Source: Gonocerus acuteangulatus (lineage: Eukaryota; Arthropoda; Insecta; Hemiptera; Coreidae). From it: a stretch of DNA of 64,000 nt. The position numbers and the translations under genes were made by a program. Where the stretch lies: assembly GCA_946811695.1 (NCBI GenBank), contig OX328126.1:80358214-80422213 (forward strand), in the 5' to 3' direction. A model generated the notes under the pieces. That model was not told the origin of the DNA. It worked only from the letters and a program-made list of their open reading frames with translations, and searched no databases. This document shows positions 1-10,350 of the stretch, one piece after another (within the stretch, counting starts at the first letter, position 1; every line of letters begins with the position of its first letter).

Positions 1-846
1 TCTACGTCCGATACAGATCTCCATGAAACCCAGCCTGAGGTTAGTTTCTACCAAGGGCCGAGTTCAAGACTACCGACATTCTGGAAACAGAACCCGACTT
101 TATGGTTCGCGACGATCGAGGCTGTATTTGCGACATCCCGCGTAACATCGAGTCTAAAAAAATTCCAGCTCGTCATACCGAATCTCGATCTGGATGTTCT
201 CAGCCAAGTCTCAGATATCGTCCTCCAACCGACTGAGCAACCATACGAGGACCTTAAAGCTAGGCTCATCAACACGTTCGGAGAATCCGAAACACGTAGA
301 ATTAGCAAGCTGTTAGAAGAAATGCCACTCGGAGACCAGACTCCTTCACAGCTCCTCAGAAAAATACAACAATTTGCTGGCTCCGATGTATCAAACGGAT
401 TTATTAGCACCCTGTGGATGAAGAATTTACCCCCACGAATTCGTCCCATCCTCATTTCCACAGGCCACACTGACATCCAAAAAATGGCAGAAGTAGCCGA
501 CAAGATCTTGGAGGTATCCCCGTCAGCTGAAACGTACGCTATTCGAGACATGTCAGAACCTCGCCCAAACAAGTCTTCCGCAACTACCACATCAGTCACG
601 AACAGATGCGAGCACTTATCCGAAGATTTCGGAGCTCTACGCCGCGACGTAGACGAGATCCTACGCTTTCTGAAGATGAAGAACCGCGAAAGAAGCTCCA
701 GCAGCAGCCGGAATCAAGACAATCTCCCTCGATCTCAGTCGCGCGATACCTGCTATTACCACCAGAGATTCCGCGAGAAAGCCCGACGCTGCACACAACC
801 TTGCAACTGGAAATCCGAAGAGCTTCTTCATTCTTGTAAGTTGTAA
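1..846 (+). CDS. LTR-retrotransposon gag fragment (Ty3/Gypsy-like), 5' end outside window
   Basis: The frame is open from the first base to a TAA at 844-846, about 281 codons with no internal stop. Visible blocks are LPTFWKQNPTLWF (from base 70), a QPYEDLKARLI block, LGDQTPSQLLRKIQQFAG (from about 328), LWMKNLPPRIRPIL, and near the C-terminus a Cys/His cluster (CYYHQRFREKARRC then C) after a Ser/Arg-rich stretch. This order is typical of Gag of insect Ty3/Gypsy-like retrotransposons: capsid-like core, then a nucleocapsid-like Cys/His box. Gag packages element RNA in cytoplasmic particles. No protease, reverse transcriptase or LTR is visible downstream; non-homologous DNA and a (TA)n tract follow within 85 bp, so this is probably a truncated, inactive copy. 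Clade assignment is inference; BEL/Pao is less likely from the motif order. Confidence 0.82.
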   Translation, partial: STSDTDLHETQPEVSFYQGPSSRLPTFWKQNPTLWFATIEAVFATSRVTSSLKKFQLVIPNLDLDVLSQVSDIVLQPTEQPYEDLKARLINTFGESETRRISKLLEEMPLGDQTPSQLLRKIQQFAGSDVSNGFISTLWMKNLPPRIRPILISTGHTDIQKMAEVADKILEVSPSAETYAIRDMSEPRPNKSSATTTSVTNRCEHLSEDFGALRRDVDEILRFLKMKNRERSSSSSRNQDNLPRSQSRDTCYYHQRFREKARRCTQPCNWKSEELLHSCKL

Positions 847-925
847 ATCCTATACACTTAACAGAGGTATCTGATTCTTGACAATAAGGCACACTAGGGA
901 GATAGTATGGTCAGTACTATGCTCC

Positions 926-928
<3 letters not shown>

Positions 929-994
<66 letters not shown>
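929..994. repeat. (TA)n microsatellite
   Basis: Pure AT dinucleotide tract just after the gag fragment. Short open frames across it (Ile-Tyr repeats) are artefacts. Confidence 0.97.
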
Positions 995-996
<2 letters not shown>

Positions 997-1579
997 TGTC
1001 CCCAAAATAAACGGCCAAACTTCGGGAATCGATGCAGGATGAACAAAGAAAGGAAAAAAGTTCTTTTGCATTTTAGAATGATTTTAGAATAAACCTAACC
1101 TTCTAACAAACGCTTTATTGAGCTAAAGTACAGCATAACATGAAAAACAACAGCCTACTAACTAAAACAATAAACTACTTGGCACAATAAACGAGTGAAT
1201 AATGAAACATTTGATTAACATATGTTATACCACATGCATATTTCTCGTTTTTGCTTCGTCTACAAAAAAAATGCAAAAATCCAAAACTTCCAACCCCTCT
1301 TTTTTGAGGAATTTTTGTCATTCTTTAACCCAATTTTTAATTGGTTGTTTTTATTTGTAATTGCTTTTATCAGTACAATTAGTAATATAGAAAAGGAAGA
1401 CATGGAAATTAGAAAATTTTTGGTGATTGTGTTTTCCTAGAGACAACGTTAAGAAGCAGAAGAGTCATTTTTCGAGGTAATGGCAGAGTACCCTTGTCAT
1501 TTGCCACGAATATGGGGTCATAAAAGTATATTTCAATGTTTAATAAAAGTTTATTTCAATTATGAGCGTTCAAAATGAC
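995..1579. other. No gene seen; short dispersed repeat next to (TA)n
   Basis: The stretch at about 1008-1075 (ttcgggaatcgatgcagg, then a purine-rich run) and the 'tttttgcttcgt' segment near 1250 recur at 2244-2330, each directly after a (TA)n tract. This suggests a low-copy dispersed element of unknown class with (TA)n at its edge. The rest is AT-rich with no recognisable coding sequence. Confidence 0.4.
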
Positions 1580-1638
1580 ACTAGGGATAAGAACGGAACC
1601 GCACTAAGATGACGCAGTTCCTGCAAGTCGGACTTTTC
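1580..1638 (+). mobile_element. Family A (Helentron-like) right terminus, solo
   Basis: Contains 'aacggaaccgcactaagatg' followed by 'acgcagttcctgc' and 'gtcggacttttc'. This is the family A right end: an internal copy of the inverted repeat (GGAACCGCGCTAAG) followed by the hairpin tail. No matching left end lies upstream, so the copy is 5'-truncated or scrambled. Confidence 0.6.
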
Positions 1639-2086
1639 TTATGACAGATCCCCTTTAAAGGCTGAGTGGGCCTTTGAGAGTACATAATACCAATCTCAGC
1701 CATGACTTCACGGAATGATAAATCTTTAGTATTTTTCATCAACAAAACGCTGATGATCGCATATTATTTAAACAGAAATGAATGGAATCAAACTGTATTT
1801 ACCTGCATTTATGAGCATTTTACATTTGATTCGTCGTTTGTATTGTTCATTCCCATTTACTTCTTTAATCTTATCTCCGGATATTATTTTTAATGACTGC
1901 CTTATCACTTAAGAACGACCTGCATTAGTCCTTCAAACAGAATCAGGCAATACTGAATTGGCGAATCATTATATTACTCTAATATAATTGCAAACTAATA
2001 ACAAATGACATTCATTTTTAACCCTTATTCCATAATGAATATTAATGAAACTTTTTGCTGGGATGTTTTCTATGTATATGAATGTA

Positions 2087-2092
<6 letters not shown>
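1639..2092. other. No gene or repeat recognised
   Basis: AT-rich sequence. Its 63-codon open frame resembles no family I know. Confidence 0.5.
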
Positions 2093-2141
<49 letters not shown>

Positions 2142-2182
2142 TTATAAAAATATATGTACATATATATATATATATATATAAA

Positions 2183-2233
<51 letters not shown>

Positions 2234-2240
2234 TATATAT
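2093..2240. repeat. Compound (TA)n microsatellite
   Basis: Three TA blocks separated by short interruptions (atttatttataaaa; acata). The following bases 2241-2330 match the repeat that follows the (TA)n at 929-994. Confidence 0.95.
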
Positions 2241-2340
2241 AGACTTCGAGAATCGATGCAGGTTAAAAAAAAAAGAAAGAAAAAAAGTCCTTTGGCAAAT
2301 ATCTTGTTTTTGCTTCGTTTCTGAGAAAAACTAAAAGAAA

Positions 2341-3059
2341 TGATGAAAGGTCTTTTATAAGGTACATATAAAAATCGTTAAAAGTAGATATATTTTTATT
2401 CCCCCCCCCCCCCAAAAATATAGGAGTGAGTATGCCTCTAATTTTGGGTGGAATAATGAAATAATTGACCCCATTTTTGACCCCTCGACTTAACGCAGAG
2501 TCTTTCCACGCATTCCTCGATAATTAATTAACTGTCGTTGTTCTTGGAGGAAGTCCTCTTCCAGGAGATTAGGAATGTGGTTCCAAGTCGTCGGTTGTCC
2601 AGTCCAGTACTGGAGAGCCGCCCGAAATTGGTTGGACATTAACTATCCATGGCGTTGGATAGGACATGGTGGGCTGGTATCAAGACCAGCCAAAATAAAA
2701 TATTTCTTCATCATTGTTCTCGGCTATATGGGTGAGTGTTACCCACCAAGCTTGAAATCATTTTTTCTCCGAAATTTAAAAAAAAAAAAAAAAAGAAGTT
2801 ACCCGGCAGAATATCGAACAAAAGGAAACGAATTATGGTTATTCCCAGAAGAGTGAATAATCGAGAAAATTACTTGTAGGATGAGAGGAGAGAAATTGCG
2901 GTCCCTCAACCACAAGTAGAAGCAAGGCGAGGGAAGCACGTTCGCAGCAGGCTTCAATGCTTCCATCTTCCTAATTCTGCAGTCTTATTTCATAAAAAAA
3001 AAAGTTCGCCTCGCAGTGATAATTCTCATTCCTTGTGCCATTTAGAATGCCCCACAAAC
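2341..3059. other. No gene seen; homopolymer tracts
   Basis: Contains a poly-C run near 2401-2413, a poly-A run near 2778-2794 and otherwise unique-looking AT-rich DNA. The short open frames match nothing I recognise. Confidence 0.5.
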
Positions 3060-3640
3060 AATAAGCAATGAAAAATTGTATAAACAAAGAACCGTTTAAA
3101 GCATCGAAACCGACACTTTCTAAGTTATAAGCTCTCATTTCTCCGACTCAAATCGTCCATTCAAGCTTTCGAATGGTTTCCTTCCACGGACCAAGAGTTC
3201 CTAACCGTTTAAAGCATCGAAACCGACACTTTCTAAGTTATAAGCTCTCATTTCTCCGACTCAAATCGTCCATTCAAGCTTTCGAATGGTTTCCTTCCAC
3301 GGACCAAGAGTTTCTAACCGTTTTTTTGTTGGGGGGGGGGGGGGGGTATTTAATAAAATATTCGAAAATCCTAACGAACCAAAACTTAAAACATCTCAGT
3401 TTACATGAATATCAAACATTTAGAAAATGTTTCAAGCGAATCCATCGTTTCTGAATATACAAACCGAAAATTAGTTAAGAAAACTAGTTTTATCTACTTT
3501 TCTCGGCAAAAGTTACAGATATCAGTTTAAAAATGGTTTCATTCGTTTTTATAAGTTAGAAAACCTATTAAAAGAGAACCTGAAAGTAGTAACGTCAAAA
3601 CGCAAGCGTTACGATTCTGCGCTAATGGGCCAGAATTCGG
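3060..3640 (-). mobile_element. Diverged internal fragment of family A with a 113-bp tandem duplication
   Basis: The phrase 'cttatttctccg' with its context, the 'aagctttcgaatggt' segment, the later 'aatggtttcattcg' and the 'aacgcaagcgttacgatt' phrase appear in the same order in the complete family A copies at 32273-34201, 37985-41057 and 48852-50417. Two near-identical 113-bp units occupy 3091-3203 and 3204-3316; a third starts at 3317 and breaks off into a poly-G run. No termini are visible. Confidence 0.6.
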
Positions 3641-3668
3641 TGCGCCGTAAAAAAAAAAAAATAAATAA
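3608..3668 (+). mobile_element. SINE 3' tail fragment
   Basis: The motif 'gcgctaatgggcc', then 'ggtgcgccgt', then an A-rich tail matches the 3' body of the tRNA-headed SINEs at 48896-49129 and 60881-61046, which read gcgctaatg(a/g)cc, then gtgcc or gcgcc, then A-rich. The tRNA head is missing. Confidence 0.5.
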
Positions 3669-3717
3669 CAAAAAGTAATAATAATAAAAAGAAAAATTAT
3701 CAGCTTTCGAAATAGCA

Positions 3718-3777
3718 CTAGGGATAAGAAGGACAACGCCATAAGATTATGCAGTTCCTTCGAGTTGAACTTTTGTA
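3718..3777 (+). mobile_element. Family A right terminus, solo (diverged)
   Basis: 'cactagggataagaaggac', 'cataagattatgcagttcct' and 'gttgaactttt' align with the family A right end: CTAGGGATAAGAACGG, then CGCTAAGATGACGCAG, then GTCGGACTTTT. Confidence 0.6.
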
Positions 3778-4159
3778 TTACTAGCCTTCCAGGTGCACGT
3801 TTTATTGAAGCGTACCATTGTCAAGATAGTATTTACAACCTTTTTCGAGGAAGCTGGGAAAACTAGTCGTTTCTTGGGATTTATTCTTATCTATCTCGAG
3901 ACTGGTTGGGCGATCGAAGTAAATGTAAAGTATCAATTCGAAAGCTTATAAAATGTCCTACAAATTCGATTCTTTTACGATTTTTGATAGAGGGCTCTCA
4001 ATCAGAGATATCAGTGCTTAAATAGAATAATTTGCGTTTGGGCAAGCAAGTGTCAGTTTCCATTGTGGTGCTGAGATCTTGTTTCGCTTTTAGATTTCAT
4101 TTTACTTTTTCCTCGAAATATTAAGACAAAACATTAACTGTTCCAATTCTAAGGTTTCC

Positions 4160-4233
4160 AAAAGACTCTACGGTTAAGAACGGAAACGCGCTAAGATGCC
4201 GCAGCTCCTGCGAGTCAGAATTTTTTAAAGATT
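4160..4233 (+). mobile_element. Family A right terminus, solo
   Basis: 'ggttaagaacggaaacgcgc', 'taagatgccgcagctcctgc' and 'gagtcagaatttttt' form another family A right end with the GCAG-CTC-CTGC hairpin. Confidence 0.62.
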
Positions 4234-4547
4234 TATTAGTTGTAGAATGCTCCTCCGAGCTGGAAATCTGCCATATTGCTGGTCTCTGGATGATTTATGT
4301 GTTTGCTTGTACTATGAGTGAGTGAGTACCTACCTAGGCCTAGTAGTTATGTTAGTAGCGTTGTCTACTGATGCGTGTGCGTGTCTGGCTGATGTCACGT
4401 GTAGAGGATAAAGCACGCATCCTCTAGCCCCCCTGCAGGTTCCGAGGAACACAAAGGCAATGGCTGACTCAGTACTGGGAGAGTCTACTCTGCATGCAGG
4501 AGGCTCTTCTCGGGGCAGCGAGCTCTTCATGAATAGAGAAAACGTTC

Positions 4548-4588
4548 ATCATTTACGCTGAAATGGCAATAATTTCAGCGTAAATGAT
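4548..4588. other. Perfect 17-bp-stem hairpin
   Basis: 4548-4564 (atcatttacgctgaaat) is exactly reverse-complementary to 4572-4588, with a 7-nt loop. It may be a fold-back remnant or a structured transcript; nothing flanking decides. Confidence 0.75.
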
Positions 4589-4839
4589 TTATTTTCAATT
4601 TTATTAAGGACTAGACGTTTGGGAAACGTTAACAATGTAGTTTCGTATCCTAAAACGAAAAATCAAACGAACTGGCCGTCGTTGACAGAAATATAAAGAA
4701 AATCTGAGAAGTCAAAAATCTTTTTTGTAGCCCTTATTCTCGACTATTCCACAAGGTATCCTTACAAACGGGCTGGCAAATAGTTCAGTATGTACCAGAC
4801 AATAAATGAAATTCAAGAGTTAATCACAACCCTCAAAAA

Positions 4840-4925
4840 GTGGGCGAATAGGGATAGGGAGGAAGCCCGAAAATGAGATCGACCTCATGATGTTAGCCGA
4901 AAGTGCCGACTAGAAAATATTCGCC
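4840..4925 (+). mobile_element. Probable diverged family A left terminus
   Basis: 'gagatcgacctcatgatg' and 'gtgccgac' match the family A left end at 19635-19757 (catcgacctcatgaag, agtgccgacaag). The terminal TTTTAGCGCG is degenerate. It lies directly before the 104-bp satellite, so the satellite may have started inside a Helentron-like element; this is inference. Confidence 0.4.
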
Positions 4926-4943
4926 AAATACTGTCGATATTTC

Positions 4944-7223
4944 AAACTGTTCAGTCTCTTCAGTGAGGATTGCTATCGGCTACCGGTGAAGTTGGTAAAT
5001 ACAGTTTCAATTGTACTTCGCGTCCAAGTGTACAAGAGGCCTAGACAAAACTGTTCAGTCTCTTCAGTGAGGATTGCTATCGGCTACTGGTGAACTTGGA
5101 AAATACAGTTTCAATTGTACTTCGCGTCCAAGTGTATAAGAGGCCTAGACAAAACTGTTCAGTCTCTTCAGTGAGGATTGCTATCGGCTACCGGTGAAGT
5201 TGGTAAATACAGTTTCAATTGTACTTCGCGTCCAAGTGTACAAGAGGCCTAGACAAAACTGTTCAGTCTCTTCAGTGAGGATTGCTATCGGCTACTGGTG
5301 AAGTTGGTAAATACAGTTTCAATTGTACTTCGCGTCCAAGTGTATAAGAGGCCTAGACAAAACTGTTCAGTCTCCTCAGTGAGGATTGCTATCGGCTACT
5401 GGTGAAGTTGGTTAATACAGTTTCAATTGTACTTCGCGTCCAAGTGTACAAGAGGCCTAGACAAAACTGTTCAGTCTCTTCAGTGAGGATTGCTATCGGC
5501 TACTGGTGAAGTTGGTAAATACAGTTTCAATTGTACTTCGCGTCCAAGTGTACAAGAGGCCTAGACAAAACTGCTCAGTCTCTTCAGTGAGGATTGCTAT
5601 CGGCTACTGGTGAAGTTGGTAAATACAGTTTCAATTGTACTTCGCGTCCAAGTGTACAAGAGGCCTAGACAAAACTGCTCAGTCTCTTCAGTGAGGATTG
5701 CTATCGGCTACTGGTGAAGTTGGTAAATACAGTTTCAATTGTACTTCGCGTCCAAGTGTACAAGAGGCCTAGATAAAACTGTTCAGTCTCTTCAGTGAGG
5801 ATTGCTATCGGCTACTGGTGAAGTTGGTAAATACAGTTTCAATTGTACTTCGCGTCCAAGTGTACAAGAGGCCTAGACAAAACTGTTCAGTCTCTTCAGT
5901 GAGGATTGCTATCGGCTACTGGTGAAGTTGGTAAATACAGTTTCAATTGTACTTCGCGTCCAAGTGTACAAGAGGCCTAGATAAAACTGTTCAGTCTCTT
6001 CAGTGAGGATTGCTATCGGCTACTGGTGAAGTTGGTAAATACAGTTTCAATTGTACTTCGCGTCCAAGTGTACAAGAGGCCTAGACAAAACTGTTCAGTC
6101 TCTTCAGTGAGGATTGCTATCGGCTACTGGTGAAGTTGGTAAATACAGTTTCAATTGTACTTCGCGTCCAAGTGTACAAGAGGCCTAGACAAAACTGTTC
6201 AGTCTCTTCAGTGAGGATTGCTATCGGCTACTGGTGAAGTTGGTAAATACAGTTTCAATTGTACTTCGCGTCCAAGTGTACAAGAGGCCTAGACAAAACT
6301 GCTCAGTCTCTTCAGTGAGGATTGCTATCGGCTACTGGTGAAGTTGGTAAATACAGTTTCAATTGTACTTCGCGTCCAAGTGTACAAGAGGCCTAGATAA
6401 AACTGTTCAGTCTCTTCAGTGAGGATTGCTATCGGCTACTGGTGAAGTTGGTAAATACAGTTTCAATTGTACTTCGCGTCCAAGTGTACAAGAGGCCTAG
6501 ACAAAACTGTTCAGTCTCTTCAGTGAGGATTGCTATCGGCTACTGGTGAAGTTGGTAAATACAGTTTCAATTGTACTTCGCGTCCAAGTGTACAAGAGGC
6601 CTAGACAAAACTGTTCAGTCTCTTCAGTGAGGATTGCTATCGGCTACTGGTGAAGTTGGTAAATACAGTTTCAATTGTACTTCGCGTCCAAGTGTACAAG
6701 AGGCCTAGACAAAACTGTTCAGTCTCTTCAGTGAGGATTGCTATCGGCTACTGGTGAAGTTGGTAAATACAGTTTCAATTGTACTTCGCGTCCAAGTGTA
6801 CAAGAGGCCTAGACAAAACTGCTCAGTCTCTTCAGTGAGGATTGCTATCGGCTACTGGTGAAGTTGGTAAATACAGTTTCAATTGTACTTCGCGTCCAAG
6901 TGTACAAGAGGCCTAGATAAAACTGTTCAGTCTCTTCAGTGAGGATTGCTATCGGCTACTGGTGAAGTTGGTAAATACAGTTTCAATTGTACTTCGCGTC
7001 CAAGTGTACAAGAGGCCTAGATAAAACTGTTCAGTCTCTTCAGTGAGGATTGCTATCGGCTACTGGTGAAGTTGGTAAATACAGTTTCAATTGTACTTCG
7101 CGTCCAAGTGTACAAGAGGCCTAGACAAAACTGCTCAGTCTCTTCAGTGAGGATTGCTATCGGCTACTGGTGAAGTTGGTAAATACAGTTTCAATTGTAC
7201 TTCGCGTCCAAGTGTACAAGAGG
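4944..7223. repeat. Satellite array: 22 copies of a 104-bp monomer
   Basis: 'aaactgttcagtctcttcag' recurs every 104 bp from 4944, 5048, 5152 and so on to 7128; the last unit ends near 7223. Monomers are nearly identical. The first four form a dimer repeat: units 0 and 2 have ccggtg and gtacaag, while units 1 and 3 have actggtg and gtataag. Later units carry two marker variants, 'ctgctcag' (units 6, 7, 13, 18, 21) and 'gataaaact' (units 8, 10, 14, 19, 20), with the gctc-then-gata order repeating at 5-6-unit spacing. High homogeneity implies recent amplification. There is no coding potential. Confidence 0.98.
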
Positions 7224-7820
7224 ACAAAAAAAATATCTCATTAAAACAGACTAGGACAAACTGTGATTAATTTCACGACTAATGACTAATGATTAAATGA
7301 TTATTTCACTTCATGATTAATATGACCTATGATTAGTGATTAACTCGAGTTGTGATTAACATAATTTACCCTATGATGGATTGGTCATAATTAAAATTTA
7401 ATAGATTTGTCAATCATTTAGGTGATCTGTGCCCAACTCTGCATAAAAACTTAAAATGCCAAGTCTTTCTCACCCCCAAGATATCCCAAGTAAAACCATA
7501 AAAGTTATTTTAGATAGGTTATCTATTTAAATCAAATTTGTTAAAAAAATTTATTTTATCAATTACCTATCAAAATAGTGACTGTATGGACATAAAACAC
7601 CTTCATTTCTATAATTATAATAAGTTGGCAATAGCTGGGCAGCATATTCTACTAATTAAAATACTTTATTCTTTGGCGCAATGTTTAGGTTTTCTTTAAA
7701 GTTCTTAATTCCCAAGTCATTATAATTATTACAGAAATAAAGGAGTCTGTTATCGATACGGTCACTATAAATATTCCATTCCACGTATTTCTGACCATTA
7801 ATTACGTATATTTTTTTGTA
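7224..7820. other. No gene seen; degenerate 'atgattaa' repetition
   Basis: 7255-7380 has irregular repeats of (a)tgattaa and actaatga. The rest is AT-rich with no recognisable coding sequence. Confidence 0.5.
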
Positions 7821-8000
7821 TATATATATGGCGCAGGTCAAAAAAATAGTAGTCCTTTTTCCATTAAATCCTAAACATAGGATGTTTAGGATTTAATAAC
7901 CACTGAGGAGGTGGTATGAAGGCCACGAAACATGTAGGGCAAGCCAAGAATAATGTAGTACATAAGAAAAAGGACTAATATTGACCTGCGCCATATATAT
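7821..8000. mobile_element. 180-bp TIR element (MITE) ending in tatatatggcgcaggtca
   Basis: The left arm 7821-7860 and the right arm 7963-8000 are inverted copies (tatatatggcgcaggtca ... agtccttttt) with one small indel. Inside are a perfect 15-bp hairpin (7864-7896) and 'gaaacatgtagggc' at 7927-7940, a motif shared with four other loci (see findings). The TA-rich ends could include a TA-type target duplication. The superfamily is not determinable. Confidence 0.72.
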
Positions 8001-8600
<600 letters not shown>

Positions 8601-8710
8601 CCTTTGAATAAATTTGGATTATGGGTTCATGTGGACATTTCTTATCCGTCATCGGGTAAATGTTATAAGCGTGTTTCCTCTCTACGGAGTGATGTTTGAG
8701 GATTTGTATT

Positions 8711-8768
<58 letters not shown>

Positions 8769-9329
8769 GAAACTCGTGGTACTGTCTAATGATGAATTAC
8801 ATTTTAATTCATTTTATATCACTGTTTTTTTTTTAATTTCTTGGAAGCCCAACCACGGAATACCTGAGAACAATACCTGAAGTAATCGCTCGAATGCTAT
8901 TTTAGGAATGTGCAAGGTGTATTGGATGTTGTAGGAGACTATCCTACAACCGGTTGTAGAAGCACGTAGCAGCATTGATTCTTCTACCTCTATGTAGAGG
9001 TCCTACCTACCTCGATGCCCTACCTGGTTAGGGGGTTGCCATGGATACCCTTCTCACTTTTCCCCCGTTTCCTCCAGATAATGATGTTATATCAAGAAGG
9101 CTTCTGTCTCTGCTCTTGGTGTACAAATACTTCCTGTCTAGGGGGATTTATTAATATTGTATCTTGTAGGAGGCTGTGAAAATGTGGATGATATTATTTA
9201 TTCATCGGAAGAAGCATTCAAAAAGTTCGTCTTTATATACAGGATGAAAAGCACCGATCTATCAATTATGCTGAAAAGAAAGAAAAAAATCAGTCCCTAG
9301 GTTATACAACATTATCACTTATGCTAATT
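8601..9329. other. No gene seen; poly-T tract and small hairpin
   Basis: 8713-8765 is an uninterrupted poly-T of about 53 nt, possibly the tail of a minus-strand retroelement too diverged to recognise. 8930-8952 is a 9-bp-stem hairpin (gttgtagga / tcctacaac). No coding sequence is recognisable. Confidence 0.5.
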
Positions 9330-9810
9330 GCATAATTGTTATGAGTTTTCGCTCGCTACGCTCGCTCAAGGTTTTATCGAAACTCTAGTCAATCCAACTC
9401 GTTGGTAAAATAGATCACTGGGTTTTCGGTGGAAAATGGGCCGATATGCAATTTAACATTGCTTCAATAGAGTACTTTTTAAGTCGTTGGTAAATCCCAA
9501 ATACTCATTTTCCTAGCCGAAAAAACAGCACAAAGAACACAACAACACTAAGAATTGAAACAAAAAACAATAAATATAACTCGTAAAAAACACAACTCTA
9601 ACAGAAAGTGAACACAATACAATGACTAGAACGGAAGGAAGAACAGCCAATGGAATTGCCAATAGGAATGACCCAATAGAAACGCTTTGAGTTCTTATTT
9701 CATAATCCGCATCCCTGAAAGAGACCCACTTCTCGAGATCGGTGCAAATAGTACGTAAGTACCAAACAAAACAAAAAAAAAAACAAAAAACTACAGAACA
9801 AGCGAGTTGG
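9330..9810. mobile_element. Dispersed repeat 'family C' (class unknown)
   Basis: 'tcgctcgctacgctcgctca' near 9350, 'aaactctagtcaatccaact' near 9380 and 'aacagccaatggaattgcca' near 9643 have diverged partners in the same order at 41185-41370 (aaaactctagttaattcaac; caaatagaattgcccatagg). This marks a two-copy dispersed element. Termini and class are not resolved. Confidence 0.45.
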
Positions 9811-9875
9811 GTTTCATTCGTTTACTATTCAAGGAGAAAACACGGTAAATATTCACAACAGATATGGAAATTGCA

Positions 9876-10350
9876 TTTTGGAGTCATTTCCTCTCCTATA
9901 TTTTGGAGTCATTTCCTCTCCTATATTTTGGAGTCATTTCCTCTCCTATATTTTGGAGTCATTTCCTCTCCTATATTTTGGAGTCATTTCCTCTCCTATA
10001 TTTTGGAGTCATTTCCTCTCCTATATTTTGGAGTCATTTCCTCTCCTATATTTTGGAGTCATTTCCTCTCCTATATTTTGGACTCATTTCCTCTCCTATA
10101 TTTTGGAGTCATTTCCTCTCCTATATTTTGGAGTCATTTCCTCTCATATATTTTGGAGTCATTTCCTCTCATATATTTTGGAGTCATTTCCTCTCCTATA
10201 TTTTGGAGTCATTTCCTCTCCTATATTTTGGAGTCATTTCCTCTCATATATTTTGGAGTCATTTCCTCTCATATATTTTGGAGTCATTTCCTCTCCTATA
10301 TTTTGGACTCATTTCCTCTCCTATATTTTGGAGTCATTTCCTCTCCTTAC
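9876..10350. repeat. Minisatellite: 19 copies of a 25-bp unit
   Basis: The unit ttttggagtcatttcctctcctata begins at 9876 and every 25 bp through 10326 (shown here as a unit name only). Variants are gactc in units 8 and 17 and catata in units 10, 11, 14 and 15, so units 10-13 and 14-17 look like a four-unit duplication. The unit has no stop in any frame and 25 is not a multiple of 3, so all three plus frames stay open (up to 215 codons) with a 25-residue periodic translation. That is an artefact, not a gene. Confidence 0.97.

Noticed and set aside
4944..7223. Regularly spaced repeats resembling a CRISPR array
   Set aside because: Whole 104-bp units repeat with no unique spacers, the context is eukaryotic and no cas genes exist.
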